Position numbers and translations under genes: made by a program. Under the pieces are notes generated by a model. That model was not told the DNA's origin. It made no database searches and saw nothing but the letters and a program-made list of their open reading frames with translations. A stretch of 64,000 bases of DNA from Candidatus Kuenenia stuttgartensis. Its GTDB lineage: Bacteria; Planctomycetota; GCA-002687715; CAIWVZ01. This document shows positions 26,349 through 35,803 of the stretch, in pieces. Positions within the stretch are counted from its first letter, which is position 1, and each line of letters begins with the position of its first letter. Location: assembly GCA_945860915.1 (NCBI GenBank), contig CAMARR010000008.1, positions 86,616 to 150,615 of the forward strand. Direction: 5' to 3'.

Positions 26349-27858
26349 GGATATCTCCGGACCCAGCAGTCGCTTCAACAAGAAGAGAATGTTCCGTCCA
26401 TGCGGAGGCAGCCTTCTTCTCACCGAGGCGGCCGCGTTGCATTACCATCAGCGCATCACATCCCGCGAGCATCTCAGGAAGGTGCGACCCGACGACAAGA
26501 ATGGCCTTTCCCGAAGCGGCGAGGTCTCGAATGAGATTCCAGATTGTGGCTTTACTCCGAACATCAATTCCTCGTGTCGGTTCGTCCAAGAGGAGGACAT
26601 CGACATCGTGGTGAAGGAGGCGAGCTAGAGCGACTTTCTGTTGGTTTCCACCTGAAAGTGATCCGACTGGGGCATCAACCGACGACGCACGAATATCAAG
26701 TGATTGAATCCACTTCATCGTCTTTTCGACGAGTGCCGACCGGGAGATCCATCCATTGACGGCTACTGAATCAACTCGCGAAAGGACGAGATTGTTGCTG
26801 ATGGGAAGATCAAGCATCAGTCCCTCGCCCTTACGATCTTCGGACACCATACCGATCCCAAGTTTCCACCTAGAATCAACACCGTCCGAAGAGCGGAATC
26901 CATGCGCACCGACACGCACGGTGCCAGCTCGAATGCGCTCCAAACCGAAGACCGTGCGCAGCAGCTCTGTGCGCCCAGCGCCTACAAGCCCCACAATGCC
27001 GAGAATCTCGCCCCGATGCAGAACGAGAGAGGCACCCTGCGGGAAGCGTTCACCCGACAAGTCACTCACACATAGCAACTCCTCGCCACGGTTCTCTGCA
27101 AGGTGACTACTGGCTCGCTCAACGGGTCGGCCAGCCATGAGCGTGACGAGCTCATTGTCCGTGACATCCTTCATGAGTCCGCTTCCCACGGTCGCGCCAT
27201 CGCGAAGCACGGTGTACGACTCTGCGACTTCGCGCAACTCATCCATGAAGTGGCTGATGTAGACCACCGCACATCCTTCGCGGGCGAGTGCCTTCGTGAT
27301 CTCGAAGAGTCTGAGTGAGTCTGAACGAGAAAGTGATGATGTGGGCTCATCCATGATCAGGACTTTTGCGCCGTCTAGGAGTGCGCGTGCAATTTCGATA
27401 AGCTGCTTTGCGCCCTGACTCAAACTGCCGACAAGCGTGTCTGGCTCCAAATCTGCGATTCCAAGACGGCGCAGAACGTCATAGATTTGGGGGCGCATGG
27501 CGTCACGAAGGACGAACCCGAATTGAGATTGTTCTCGACCTAACGAGAGATTCTGCTCTACGGTGAGGTGGGGCGCGAGATTGAGCTCTTGGTAGATCAT
27601 GGCCACCCCTCGGCGCCGTGCGTCACTTGGACCACGTGGTGAGTAGGTCTCGCCGTCAACGAATAGCGTTCCACTGTCGGGTTGCAGCGCACCCGATAGA
27701 ACCTTCATGAGTGTGCTCTTGCCGGCCCCGTTCTCGCCGATCAGGGCATGGACTTCGCCTGCATTTATGTTGAGTGATACACCGCGAATCGCCTGTGTTG
27801 CGCCGAATGACTTGGTGACGCCCTCGATCGAAAGGCGAATGGGTGCCGTTGATGTCAA
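26341..27858 (-). CDS. RbsA/MglA-type double ABC ATPase of a sugar importer
   Basis: 505 residues with two ABC domains. The first has GENGAGKST, LSQGAKQLIEIARAL and VLIMDEPTSSLS. The second has the variant Walker A GLVGAGRTELL usual for this family, then LSGGNQQKVALARLL and VLLLDEPTRGID. It energises uptake of a monosaccharide across the inner membrane. The start is a TTG at 27856-27858, one base after the stop of the binding protein gene, which places MTSTAPIRLSIEGVTKSF at the expected family start. Overlaps the permease start. Confidence 0.9.
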   Translation of the reverse strand: MTSTAPIRLSIEGVTKSFGATQAIRGVSLNINAGEVHALIGENGAGKSTLMKVLSGALQPDSGTLFVDGETYSPRGPSDARRRGVAMIYQELNLAPHLTVEQNLSLGREQSQFGFVLRDAMRPQIYDVLRRLGIADLEPDTLVGSLSQGAKQLIEIARALLDGAKVLIMDEPTSSLSRSDSLRLFEITKALAREGCAVVYISHFMDELREVAESYTVLRDGATVGSGLMKDVTDNELVTLMAGRPVERASSHLAENRGEELLCVSDLSGERFPQGASLVLHRGEILGIVGLVGAGRTELLRTVFGLERIRAGTVRVGAHGFRSSDGVDSRWKLGIGMVSEDRKGEGLMLDLPISNNLVLSRVDSVAVNGWISRSALVEKTMKWIQSLDIRASSVDAPVGSLSGGNQQKVALARLLHHDVDVLLLDEPTRGIDVRSKATIWNLIRDLAASGKAILVVGSHLPEMLAGCDALMVMQRGRLGEKKAASAWTEHSLLVEATAGSGDIHA

Positions 27859-27859
27859 G

Positions 27860-28834
27860 TCAACGCACCGTCGGCGGGAGCTTCGGACTTAGAAGTTCGG
27901 TAATCACAGGAGTGTTCATGTTCTCCTGAGTGGCAATCATCACGCCTGTGTCGATGCGAGCCGGAACGGGCTTTTTATCGAGGACGTCGATGGCAGTTTT
28001 GACTCCGAGGTACCCCATGCGAAATGGATTTTGCAAGACCAACCCGTGGATGTCCCCGTTGCGAAGGCCCTCGGCGAGTTTGGTGCTCGAGTCGAATCCG
28101 ACGAACTTAACCTTCCCGTTGCGGCCGACGGAAGTGAGCGCTCGCAACATGCCGAAGGTCGCTGACTCGTTTGGACAGAAAATCCCATCGATATCAGGGA
28201 ATTTCTGCAGGAGGTCCTCGGCTTTCGCATAGGCCATTTCGGCAGTCGCTCCCGCGTACTGATTGTCGGAGACGACACGAATCCCCTCGTACTTTGCAAT
28301 CCCCGCGAGGAAGCCGCGCTCGCGCTTCTCTGTTGAAGCCGACCCGACCTGGTAGCGCAGCAAGAGCACGCGTCCCTTGCCCCCAAGGATGCTGCCAAGG
28401 CGTTCGGCTCCCATCATCCCGCCTTTTTCGTTGTCGGTTGCAACAAACGAAGAGTGACTCGCCCCCTTCAGGTCCGAATCGATGACCACGGTTGGCACAC
28501 CGTCTTTCGCTGCTTCGGCGACGGAGGCCGCAAGCGCAGTCTCGTCGAGCGGAGCCAACACAATTGCAGAAACGCGTCGGGTTACCGAGTCTTCGACGAC
28601 TTTGATCTGCTCGTCGCGATCATCTTCCTTGGGTGGCCCCTTCCACGCGATTTCAACTCCGGACTCGGCCGCGGCTTGAAGGGCACCCGCGTGAATCGAC
28701 TTCCAAAATTCGTGCGTGGTGCCTTTGGGAATCACCGCGATTACACGGCGGCCTTCTGAAGCGTCTTTGCCGCAACCTGTGAGGATCAGGATAAACGCAG
28801 CAACGGTTGCGGTAGCAAATCGGCACATCGTCAT
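27860..28834 (-). CDS. RbsB-type substrate-binding lipoprotein
   Basis: 324-residue periplasmic binding protein of the LacI/ribose-binding fold (Peripla_BP_4 type). The signal MTMCRFATATVAAFILILTGC ends in lipobox LTGC. IAVIPKGTTHEFWKSIHAGA, APLDETALAASV, VVIDSD and IDGIFCPNES are typical of sugar-binding members. Of three nearby ATGs I prefer 28832-28834, because GGAG sits six bases before it; ATG at 28844-28846 is possible. First gene of the rbsB-A-C-like transporter operon. The ligand is unknown; a murein-derived or other hexose is only a guess from the neighbours. Confidence 0.87.
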   Translation of the reverse strand: MTMCRFATATVAAFILILTGCGKDASEGRRVIAVIPKGTTHEFWKSIHAGALQAAAESGVEIAWKGPPKEDDRDEQIKVVEDSVTRRVSAIVLAPLDETALAASVAEAAKDGVPTVVIDSDLKGASHSSFVATDNEKGGMMGAERLGSILGGKGRVLLLRYQVGSASTEKRERGFLAGIAKYEGIRVVSDNQYAGATAEMAYAKAEDLLQKFPDIDGIFCPNESATFGMLRALTSVGRNGKVKFVGFDSSTKLAEGLRNGDIHGLVLQNPFRMGYLGVKTAIDVLDKKPVPARIDTGVMIATQENMNTPVITELLSPKLPPTVR

Positions 28835-28890
28835 GCTTGGCTCCATGTAGGAGGATGCCCCATGGGACAGGCCAGTTCAACGTCTCTAGT

Positions 28891-31437
28891 TTATGGGAGT
28901 ACGATCGTGATGGGCGGCGATATCTCGAGAGGCGTATTGGAGGGCAGCAACGTCACGGCTGCCATGTTGAAGGAGATCCCAGTAAGTCCAGGGACCGCAG
29001 GGATCGCGATATTGGCGATCGCGATCCCGCTGCCCGACAACACGCCGATGTTCCCGGTAAAAATGGACTGAAGTGGATCCATTGAGAAGGTCGTCAGGGT
29101 GTCCACGGCGAGCGGGATTTCGCGACCGTCTCCCAATGCGAGCCCAGGAGTCGATGCGAAGGCGGCTGCCGCGATGTAGGTTCGATTTGCGGATGCTGGG
29201 AACTCGAGGATGAGCGGGAGATTGCCGCCTAGGGTGGGTGTGCCCCCGAGACGAAGCGGTAGAGGCGCCATGAGCTTTAGGATGCGTTCAAGAAGCTGGG
29301 CGCGCTGCGGCACGGTCGGAACTGCGTCGATGGGGAAGCCGATGCCAAGAACGCGGGCGTCATTCCGAAGCATGGCTGCACCGGCACCGCTGGAGTATTG
29401 GAGCACCACGGTGGATGTAGACCCGGCCATCGGCCCAAGCGTGTCAGGGTAATCGACATCGTAGATGCCCGCTGTCCCATTATCGAAAGTCAATGCGGGC
29501 AGAGGTGCTAATGGACCAGAATTGAGCGGTAGTGTCGTGTATGTTCCGGCGTCATCGGTGAGGTAGTTCTGTCCAAGAATTCCTTCGTAAAACGACCGAT
29601 CTCCGAGCGACCCCAAATGGTCGAGATCCCATCCGACTTCGGCGCCGGAGAACCAGAACCGTCCACCACCGGCAAGGTATGTCGACACCAACGACTGCTC
29701 CTGCACTGAGAATGTCTCATCCGCAGTTGACTCTTCACCGAGTATCCAACCAACCGATCGATAGCTCAGAAGTGATATGAGCCCAGTTGTCACGGCCTCA
29801 TTCGTCCCTCCGTCAAAAGGCCATGCGGCCGACGGGATCGCTACGAGGGCCTCGGCTGTTCGAGACATCCCGTCGTGGAGATTGTTCTGCGACTTCACGT
29901 ATCGGTCGTGACGGTCGAATGCGTGGACCAAGAGCAGTGGCGTCGTACCCTGTGGAGCGACACGTCCGCCGACTGGTTCGCTGAAGGGGCCAGTTCCACC
30001 GGCGTTAACAGCAGCGACGCGCACGAAGCGCACGGCACCGTGTGGTAAATCCGGGAATGTGTACGCAGTTGCTCCGCCCGAAACCACGAAGCCGTCGTCA
30101 AATGCGAATCCATCTGTCGACACTCGAATACGATATGCCGTCGCACTGACCACCGGGACCCAACGGGCCTCAAGCGTCCCTGTAGGCGTACCAACGACCG
30201 CGACCGCATCAGGCGGGTCCAAGGTGAAGGGGACCCCGGGTGCCAAAAACGAGGCAAGCCCGCGGTACATCGCGCGGGCTGCGATTCTTCGGAACTTAGG
30301 GTTGTGTAACGAAACTAGATCACCTGAAGGGGTGTCGTGAAACGCCAATTCAATCAGAGCCGCAGGAATTGTGAGATAACTGCCGTTGATCTCGCCGAAG
30401 TTGGCTGTCTGTTGTCCACGGTCAGTCCAACTCGGATCCCAATACGAGCGAATGTCGGAGATGACTCGAGTGTGAACAAGAGACCGGAGAGAGGTCGAGT
30501 TAGGCGGAGCATTCGATGAATGAGAGTAGGTTTCGGTGCCCGTTCCGCCCCCTGCATTGGTGTGCAGTGAGAGGAATGCGTCGGCACCCCACCACTCGGC
30601 ATAACGTGGACGACACGAAACATCGTCTGTGTTGTCTTCGCCTGATGCCGAATCATAGACAGACGAGGATGCACCGTTGAACTGTGCGAAGTAGCGCGAA
30701 CACTCAAGCCAGCGAGGTTGTCCGCTTGTCAAAGTTCCTCGCACGATGGATCCCATGCCTTCGCCGATCCGAACCGCGTCCGCAATCACAACTCCGGATG
30801 ATGTCGACGCGTTCGAGACATGTACTTTGAATGGAAGGGCGGGATTTCCTGGGAATGTTCCGACGTAAACCCAGCGCCCCCCATCGCGTGTTTGATTCAC
30901 GATGCGGTGCGAAATGCCTGCGGCATGTTCGATTTCGATTCGCGCGGCTGGCGTTCGATTTGACGACGCAACGAAGTTGACGTAGACGGGAAATTCGCGA
31001 CGTGCTTGTACGGTGGTACTAAACGTCGCGCGAGCGGTTTCGAACGGTGCCGCCGTGGCGTAACGGTAGGTGCCTCCGTAGCCGGTCGCCGATCCCGTGG
31101 TCCAAAGTCCCTGCTCTGAGTAGCCTGCAGCAATTGAATCGTTGTTTACGATGTACTCTTCAGTTGTTCGCGAACGCCCGCGCACCATGATTACGTTTGC
31201 ACCTGCGCCTTCCAGCCATTCGAGCAGGTGGTCGATCACGATTTCGTTTGTGTGTCGATCTTCAACCGTGGTGTCGATGATCCCTCGTTGAGTCGTCCAT
31301 CCGAGACTCGAATGCCAGTAGTATCCGTGCCCAGGTGAGAGCACGATCCGCTTAGTTGAAAGTGGACCCGAAGGATTTTGTCCGACCGCTGTCAATGCGA
31401 GTAAGACCGAGGTGAGCAATACGAGTCGGATCATCAT
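28891..31437 (-). CDS. Secreted N-acetylmuramoyl-L-alanine amidase with multidomain tail
   Basis: 848 residues. After a signal peptide (MMIRLVLLTSVLLALTAVGQ) comes an Amidase_3 zinc domain: the first His in LSPGHGYYW, the Glu in EDRHTNEIVIDHL, a second His in LSLHTNAGGG and the Glu in LIELAFHDTPSG. The catalytic domain is interrupted by a golvesin-like insert (about 130-250). A fibronectin-III-like region (DPPDAVAVVGTPTGTLEARW) follows, then a region about a DUF4350-like fold, and finally the shared secreted end domain (last ~120 residues, IPAVPGLTGISFNM). The enzyme should cut the stem peptide off murein outside the cytoplasm. Start at ATG 31435-31437; the next ATG is adjacent. Confidence 0.8.
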   Translation of the reverse strand: MMIRLVLLTSVLLALTAVGQNPSGPLSTKRIVLSPGHGYYWHSSLGWTTQRGIIDTTVEDRHTNEIVIDHLLEWLEGAGANVIMVRGRSRTTEEYIVNNDSIAAGYSEQGLWTTGSATGYGGTYRYATAAPFETARATFSTTVQARREFPVYVNFVASSNRTPAARIEIEHAAGISHRIVNQTRDGGRWVYVGTFPGNPALPFKVHVSNASTSSGVVIADAVRIGEGMGSIVRGTLTSGQPRWLECSRYFAQFNGASSSVYDSASGEDNTDDVSCRPRYAEWWGADAFLSLHTNAGGGTGTETYSHSSNAPPNSTSLRSLVHTRVISDIRSYWDPSWTDRGQQTANFGEINGSYLTIPAALIELAFHDTPSGDLVSLHNPKFRRIAARAMYRGLASFLAPGVPFTLDPPDAVAVVGTPTGTLEARWVPVVSATAYRIRVSTDGFAFDDGFVVSGGATAYTFPDLPHGAVRFVRVAAVNAGGTGPFSEPVGGRVAPQGTTPLLLVHAFDRHDRYVKSQNNLHDGMSRTAEALVAIPSAAWPFDGGTNEAVTTGLISLLSYRSVGWILGEESTADETFSVQEQSLVSTYLAGGGRFWFSGAEVGWDLDHLGSLGDRSFYEGILGQNYLTDDAGTYTTLPLNSGPLAPLPALTFDNGTAGIYDVDYPDTLGPMAGSTSTVVLQYSSGAGAAMLRNDARVLGIGFPIDAVPTVPQRAQLLERILKLMAPLPLRLGGTPTLGGNLPLILEFPASANRTYIAAAAFASTPGLALGDGREIPLAVDTLTTFSMDPLQSIFTGNIGVLSGSGIAIANIAIPAVPGLTGISFNMAAVTLLPSNTPLEISPPITIVLP

Positions 31438-31479
31438 TGAATTGTGTCCGGGAGTACTCGGTCGCGCCAAAAACAGATT

Positions 31480-33351
31480 TTATGGTTTCGCGAGATCCAC
31501 GTAGGTTCCGCCTGATTGTTGAGCTAAAGCTCTCAAGAATAGGGAGTTAGGAAGGCCGACACCGATGGTGTGGATCTTGATTCTGCGCACGCGATTTCTG
31601 TCACGGATGTCTGCCAACAGGGCGGTTGCGTTCACGATAGCCCCCGAGGAAGGCTCGCCGTCGGTGAGCAGGAAAATCGTGTCGATTCCCTGACTGAAAT
31701 TCTCGGTGAAAGTCCAATCGGGATCTGGATAGAACGCCTTCACGAGGGCACCGTGGATGTTCGTCGAGCCCATCGGATTGAGTCCGCGGACACGTTTCAG
31801 AGCGTCGGCCCGAGTTTCGTCATCCGCATCGAGAATCCTGCCGTTCTTCCACGAAGAGATTTCAGTTCCGAAGAAAACGAGCTGGAATGCCGTGCGAGGG
31901 GGCAACGTCGCGATCGTATGCTGAAGTTCCTCCTTCGCGAGGTCCAGCCGAGTTTCGAGACGCTTCTCTCGTAGGTGGGGCGCCTTTGCGGCATACGCCT
32001 TCGCCGCAGCTGTCAGTTTCTCTTTCATGGACCCAGAGAGATCGATTGCGAATGCGATGCGTCCAGGAAGGACGGGGACACCGTAAAAAGACGATGATCC
32101 GTACGCCGAACGCTGCCCCTTCGGGCCCTTGGCATCGGGGTCAAACGTCGCGCGGTTTGCTTCCCACCAGCGAGTCCATGCGCCGGTATCTTCTCCCAAG
32201 TCTCGACCGGCAAGCACAACCAAGGCGTTGTTGGCGTCATCTCGGATACGCGCATTCCCGTCCTTGAGAAACGGAATGAGGCCACCGATTGCATCGCCGG
32301 TCCGAATGACACGGAGTGCCTCAATCCGCGCTGACCGCACTTGCCATGGATCATCTTTGTGAGAGACCAACTCGGGGATCAAGGCAGTTGCATCGCGTCG
32401 CATGAGTGCCCCGATAGCAGCAACCTGATCTGGGGGGGATCGTCGGTCCTTTGCGAGGGTCAAAAGCCATTCTCGGGCGGCAAGTCCTGGCATACGTCCG
32501 AGGGCATCAATCCACCTCCAGCGATGCGTGGTGACGGCCTTTCTTGTGCGGACGATCGCCTCAGCGATCGACTCATCCGTGCGGGAGCGCCCAGCAATCC
32601 CGATTGCGTCATCAACTAAGAGGGCCGAGGGCTCGTTCGCTAGAACTTGATCGAGGATCTTGATGCGGCGTCCCGTATCGTACTCGCGGAGCGACTGGAT
32701 GAGCAGGGTGCGTTGCGCGGGGTTGGCGTTTGGAAATCCGTCTTCGAACGCCTTGTACGTGCGTGCCTCGGCTTCGGGGGAGCCTGCATCGGCAACAAAC
32801 GAAACTCGAAGCCGGTCGAAAATCAGGTCGATGGGTTGGGGCTGGGAGAAAACGTAGAACGTGACGGAAGTTAAATCCTCCGGGTCTAGGAGGCGGCTTC
32901 CGGACGTGGTTCTCAGGTCCATAAGGCTGATGCTTAGCTCGTTCCACCCCGGTTCCATGCGTCTTGGGCTGCGGTGAAGTTCTGCCTCGGTTGCACGCGA
33001 CTTCGCGTCGTCGATTCTCACGCCAAGACTGACGCTCTTTTCTTGTGGATTAAAAACGTCAAGCCGAATGCTCCGCGCACCTCGAACTTGCAGTATCTGC
33101 TTTGAAATCGTCAGCGACGGCAACACGGTGGGCTTTGCGAATGTGATTCGAAGCGACTGGATTCCGGATTTGACTAGGCTTGGACTACGTTCGGCCGTTG
33201 GCGTGCCGGAAACCACATAGCCTTCAACCTCCCCGCCTTCAAAATCGAGGACGGTTTTTTCTGAATCTTGAGCACTCACAGGCGCAGAGAGAAAGGCGAC
33301 GGAAGCCAGTAGTGCCAATGCGAGGTGGAGGGCTTGATTCAGATGACGCAT
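31480..33351 (-). CDS. Secreted von Willebrand A protein with HEAT-like repeats
   Basis: 623 residues. A signal peptide (1 to about 28, ending VSAQ) is followed by a beta-rich, carbohydrate-binding-like domain (VLDFEGGEVEGYVV...LSISLMDLRTTSG, about 35-185), a helical HEAT-like repeat stretch (about 190-400, e.g. WQVRSARIEALRVIRTGDA) and a VWA domain (430-623) with the metal-adhesion motif DLSGS at 437-441, GSTNIHGAL and LLTDGEPSSG. Such proteins bind partners through the metal site; the role here is unknown. It precedes the amidase gene on the same strand by 42 bases, so both may be one transcript. Confidence 0.8.
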   Translation of the reverse strand: MRHLNQALHLALALLASVAFLSAPVSAQDSEKTVLDFEGGEVEGYVVSGTPTAERSPSLVKSGIQSLRITFAKPTVLPSLTISKQILQVRGARSIRLDVFNPQEKSVSLGVRIDDAKSRATEAELHRSPRRMEPGWNELSISLMDLRTTSGSRLLDPEDLTSVTFYVFSQPQPIDLIFDRLRVSFVADAGSPEAEARTYKAFEDGFPNANPAQRTLLIQSLREYDTGRRIKILDQVLANEPSALLVDDAIGIAGRSRTDESIAEAIVRTRKAVTTHRWRWIDALGRMPGLAAREWLLTLAKDRRSPPDQVAAIGALMRRDATALIPELVSHKDDPWQVRSARIEALRVIRTGDAIGGLIPFLKDGNARIRDDANNALVVLAGRDLGEDTGAWTRWWEANRATFDPDAKGPKGQRSAYGSSSFYGVPVLPGRIAFAIDLSGSMKEKLTAAAKAYAAKAPHLREKRLETRLDLAKEELQHTIATLPPRTAFQLVFFGTEISSWKNGRILDADDETRADALKRVRGLNPMGSTNIHGALVKAFYPDPDWTFTENFSQGIDTIFLLTDGEPSSGAIVNATALLADIRDRNRVRRIKIHTIGVGLPNSLFLRALAQQSGGTYVDLAKP

Positions 33352-33402
33352 GACGCTTGATTCAGTGAGGTGATAATGACGCGGGAGCTATCCCACTTGA
33401 TC

Positions 33403-33867
33403 TTAAGTCGCTTCAGTTCCACTGCGCATGCGATTGGGCAGCCAAATGCAGACTACCGCCAAAACCCCGCACCAGAGAGTGCCCGCGATCGTGGTGCCGA
33501 AGGCCGTACCCAATGCAGCCAGAAACTTGCCGCCGACGGTGGCCGCAATTTCGGGGGCGCGTCCCTTGGCAAATCGACCGTGATCCCATCCGGCATATTG
33601 AGCTGTTAGGTAGGAGACGAAGTTGGGAAGGAACCAAGCACCCGCAGCCATCCACGTGGAGATTCCCAAGACGCGTCCGATGGATCGCTCGCGAATCGTC
33701 CCAGAGAATCCGAGCGCAATGAAGATGCCGAGCGAGGCTCCGTACACACCGAATGCGTCAAAGAAGCCTGGGTTTCTTTGGAATTCCAAAACATATCGAA
33801 GAGCGGCGACACAAAGAAGCGCCCGCAGATAGGGCTTTGCGATGCAGAGGATGGACGGTGATGTCAT
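33403..33867 (-). CDS. Small hypothetical membrane protein
   Basis: 154 residues with probably four membrane helices (about 12-28, 42-60, 68-88 and 112-142). No family is recognised. It begins MTSPSILCIAKPYLRALLCV and contains GASLGIFIALGFSG and a Gly-rich last helix. It stands 51 bases upstream of the VWA gene on the same strand and could be the first gene of that transcript. Codon pattern fits the region, and the frame has no strong competitor on the other strand. Confidence 0.6.
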   Translation of the reverse strand: MTSPSILCIAKPYLRALLCVAALRYVLEFQRNPGFFDAFGVYGASLGIFIALGFSGTIRERSIGRVLGISTWMAAGAWFLPNFVSYLTAQYAGWDHGRFAKGRAPEIAATVGGKFLAALGTAFGTTIAGTLWCGVLAVVCIWLPNRMRSGTEAT

Positions 33868-33911
33868 GCGCGCATCCTAGTCCGCGAGCAACACGGAGAG
33901 AACCCATTACG

Positions 33912-35738
33912 TCAAAAGGTAATTCTCACGATGTTGGACAGGGCGGGCGAGGGCCCGAGGAACACCGCGCGCGAGTCGATGCTGAAGCCGAGAGGGACGC
34001 TGCCCGGAGGGAAACTCGTCACCTGAACGCCATTTGCATCAAGGTATCCATGCAACGGGGGCAACACGGGAGGGAGCGAGACTACAAACCACGCATCGGC
34101 GCCAAGACCGAGCAACGGACCTGAGCCAAGCGGATTGGAGACGACGGTCGACACGAAGAGAAGCTCCTCTGCAAACGGATGTCCGGGCGCAGAGAGGGTG
34201 ACAGTGAAAGCGCCCGCTCCTTGATTCATGATGGAAAGAGTGGGTGCGGGAAAGCTCGTTGGCGAGAACACGGTCGGGTTGGTCGTCGTGGCGTTGCTTC
34301 GGCGATCAACAGCCGTCACGGTGAACGACACCGCGGCGCCTTGCGGCACGTTGGGAATCGACGACTGAAAAATGTCAAATCCAGCCCACTTCATGGGAGA
34401 AGTGAAGGGTGACCCATTGACGGTGCCCTGAAGCGTGACCATGTATCCTGGGTTGCCTTCAGTCACGAGGATGTCGCGCACGGCGCAACGCACGGGGATT
34501 GTTCCGAATGGTGTTGATGCCCCAAATGCCGGAAGTCGGACCACAGGCGGTCGCGTGTCGCTTGGTCCGGTCGTGTTGATGTACACGCGATTTTGAAAAG
34601 CGCCCGATTCACCGACTGCGCTTACGTAGTCAAGATCGCCGTCGTTGTCCACATCGGCGAGCTCTCCATCCATGCTTGAGTCGGTGAATGACGTAAACAG
34701 AGCCGAGTTCTGGGTGAAGACGCCGCCGGCATTTACCAACGCGCGCTCGGGCGTGCTCAACGCAGCAACCACAACGTCGAGGTCGCCGTCGTTGTCGATA
34801 TCACCGAGGTTGGCGTCGTTGTCGTCGGAGCCGCTGTTGCCCACGACGCTCGCCAGTGAAGAGGTGAAGCTGCCGCTCCCATTGTTGACGAGGACGCCTT
34901 CTGAAAGTCCGCTCAACCCGGTGACGAAAATGTCGACATCGCCGTCATTGTCTACGTCGCCCGGCTCGAATTCGTAGGTGCCTGAGCCCTCAGGTGGGAG
35001 TGAGGCTGTCACAAAATGGCCGGCTCCATCATTAACGAGAAGGAGGCTCTGCCCATCGCGACTGGTGATTGAAGCATCGAGATCCATGTCGCCATCTATG
35101 TCGAGAAAATCGCAGTCAACCTGAGCAATCAGTGAAATAGTTGGGAGCGAAGTGCCGGTTTGGTCAGTGAAGTGACCGGTGCCATCGTTGATGAATAGAC
35201 GCGGCTGTCCGCCTGCTCCGCCAAACTGACTGGCTCCGGAATTGCAAAAGAGAAGATCGATGTCGCCGTCTGCATCTATGTCCGCTCCCGCCACGCTGAA
35301 TGAAAGAAGGGTGATGGAAGGGAACCGAGTTGCAGTGCCGTCGGTGAAGAATCCGAGTCCGTTGTTCAACCAAATGCGGGGTTGCGCACCCCACGCGTTT
35401 GCGAGAACAAGGTCGGTGTCTCCGTCTCCATCCACATCGATCCCGTCGATGTCCTTGGTGTGGGCGAGCAACACAGGAAGCCGTGCGGCCGTTGCGTCGG
35501 TGAAGCCCCCTGAACCATTATTCAGAAGAAGGGTGCACTGGCGGGCGGTGCCGGCCGACGAGAAGCCGTCGCCTTTGCCGTAGAGCAAGTCGAGATCGCC
35601 GTCGCCGTCGACATCGATCGCGTCAACCTCTTCGGTCCAAACGGCCTGAGCCGGAAGGCGAGCGGCTGTCTGATCCTGGAATTGTTGTGCGCTGACATGG
35701 AGCGCCGCCAGAGCGAGTACGAGGGTCCATCGGAGCAT
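33912..35738 (-). CDS. Secreted FG-GAP/VCBS repeat protein
   Basis: 608 residues. A signal peptide (MLRWTLVLALAALHVSAQ) leads into about seven FG-GAP/VCBS repeats over residues 25-370, each with a calcium-binding loop such as DVDGDGDLDLLYG, DVDGDGDTDLVLA, DIDNDGDLDVVVA, as in the beta-propellers of integrin-like surface proteins. An Ig-like part (about 380-490) follows, and the last ~110 residues are the shared end domain (FVSTVVSNPLGSGPLLGLGA). Likely an adhesion or structural protein of the cell surface. Faces the same way as the FG-GAP/ASPIC gene upstream but lacks the ASPIC/UnbV domain. Confidence 0.82.
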   Translation of the reverse strand: MLRWTLVLALAALHVSAQQFQDQTAARLPAQAVWTEEVDAIDVDGDGDLDLLYGKGDGFSSAGTARQCTLLLNNGSGGFTDATAARLPVLLAHTKDIDGIDVDGDGDTDLVLANAWGAQPRIWLNNGLGFFTDGTATRFPSITLLSFSVAGADIDADGDIDLLFCNSGASQFGGAGGQPRLFINDGTGHFTDQTGTSLPTISLIAQVDCDFLDIDGDMDLDASITSRDGQSLLLVNDGAGHFVTASLPPEGSGTYEFEPGDVDNDGDVDIFVTGLSGLSEGVLVNNGSGSFTSSLASVVGNSGSDDNDANLGDIDNDGDLDVVVAALSTPERALVNAGGVFTQNSALFTSFTDSSMDGELADVDNDGDLDYVSAVGESGAFQNRVYINTTGPSDTRPPVVRLPAFGASTPFGTIPVRCAVRDILVTEGNPGYMVTLQGTVNGSPFTSPMKWAGFDIFQSSIPNVPQGAAVSFTVTAVDRRSNATTTNPTVFSPTSFPAPTLSIMNQGAGAFTVTLSAPGHPFAEELLFVSTVVSNPLGSGPLLGLGADAWFVVSLPPVLPPLHGYLDANGVQVTSFPPGSVPLGFSIDSRAVFLGPSPALSNIVRITF

Positions 35739-35803
35739 GTGGATAGTGTACCGGAGGGCTTTGTCATTTTCGGTAAATCAACCGAATAATTGCTCCGAGT
35801 TGC

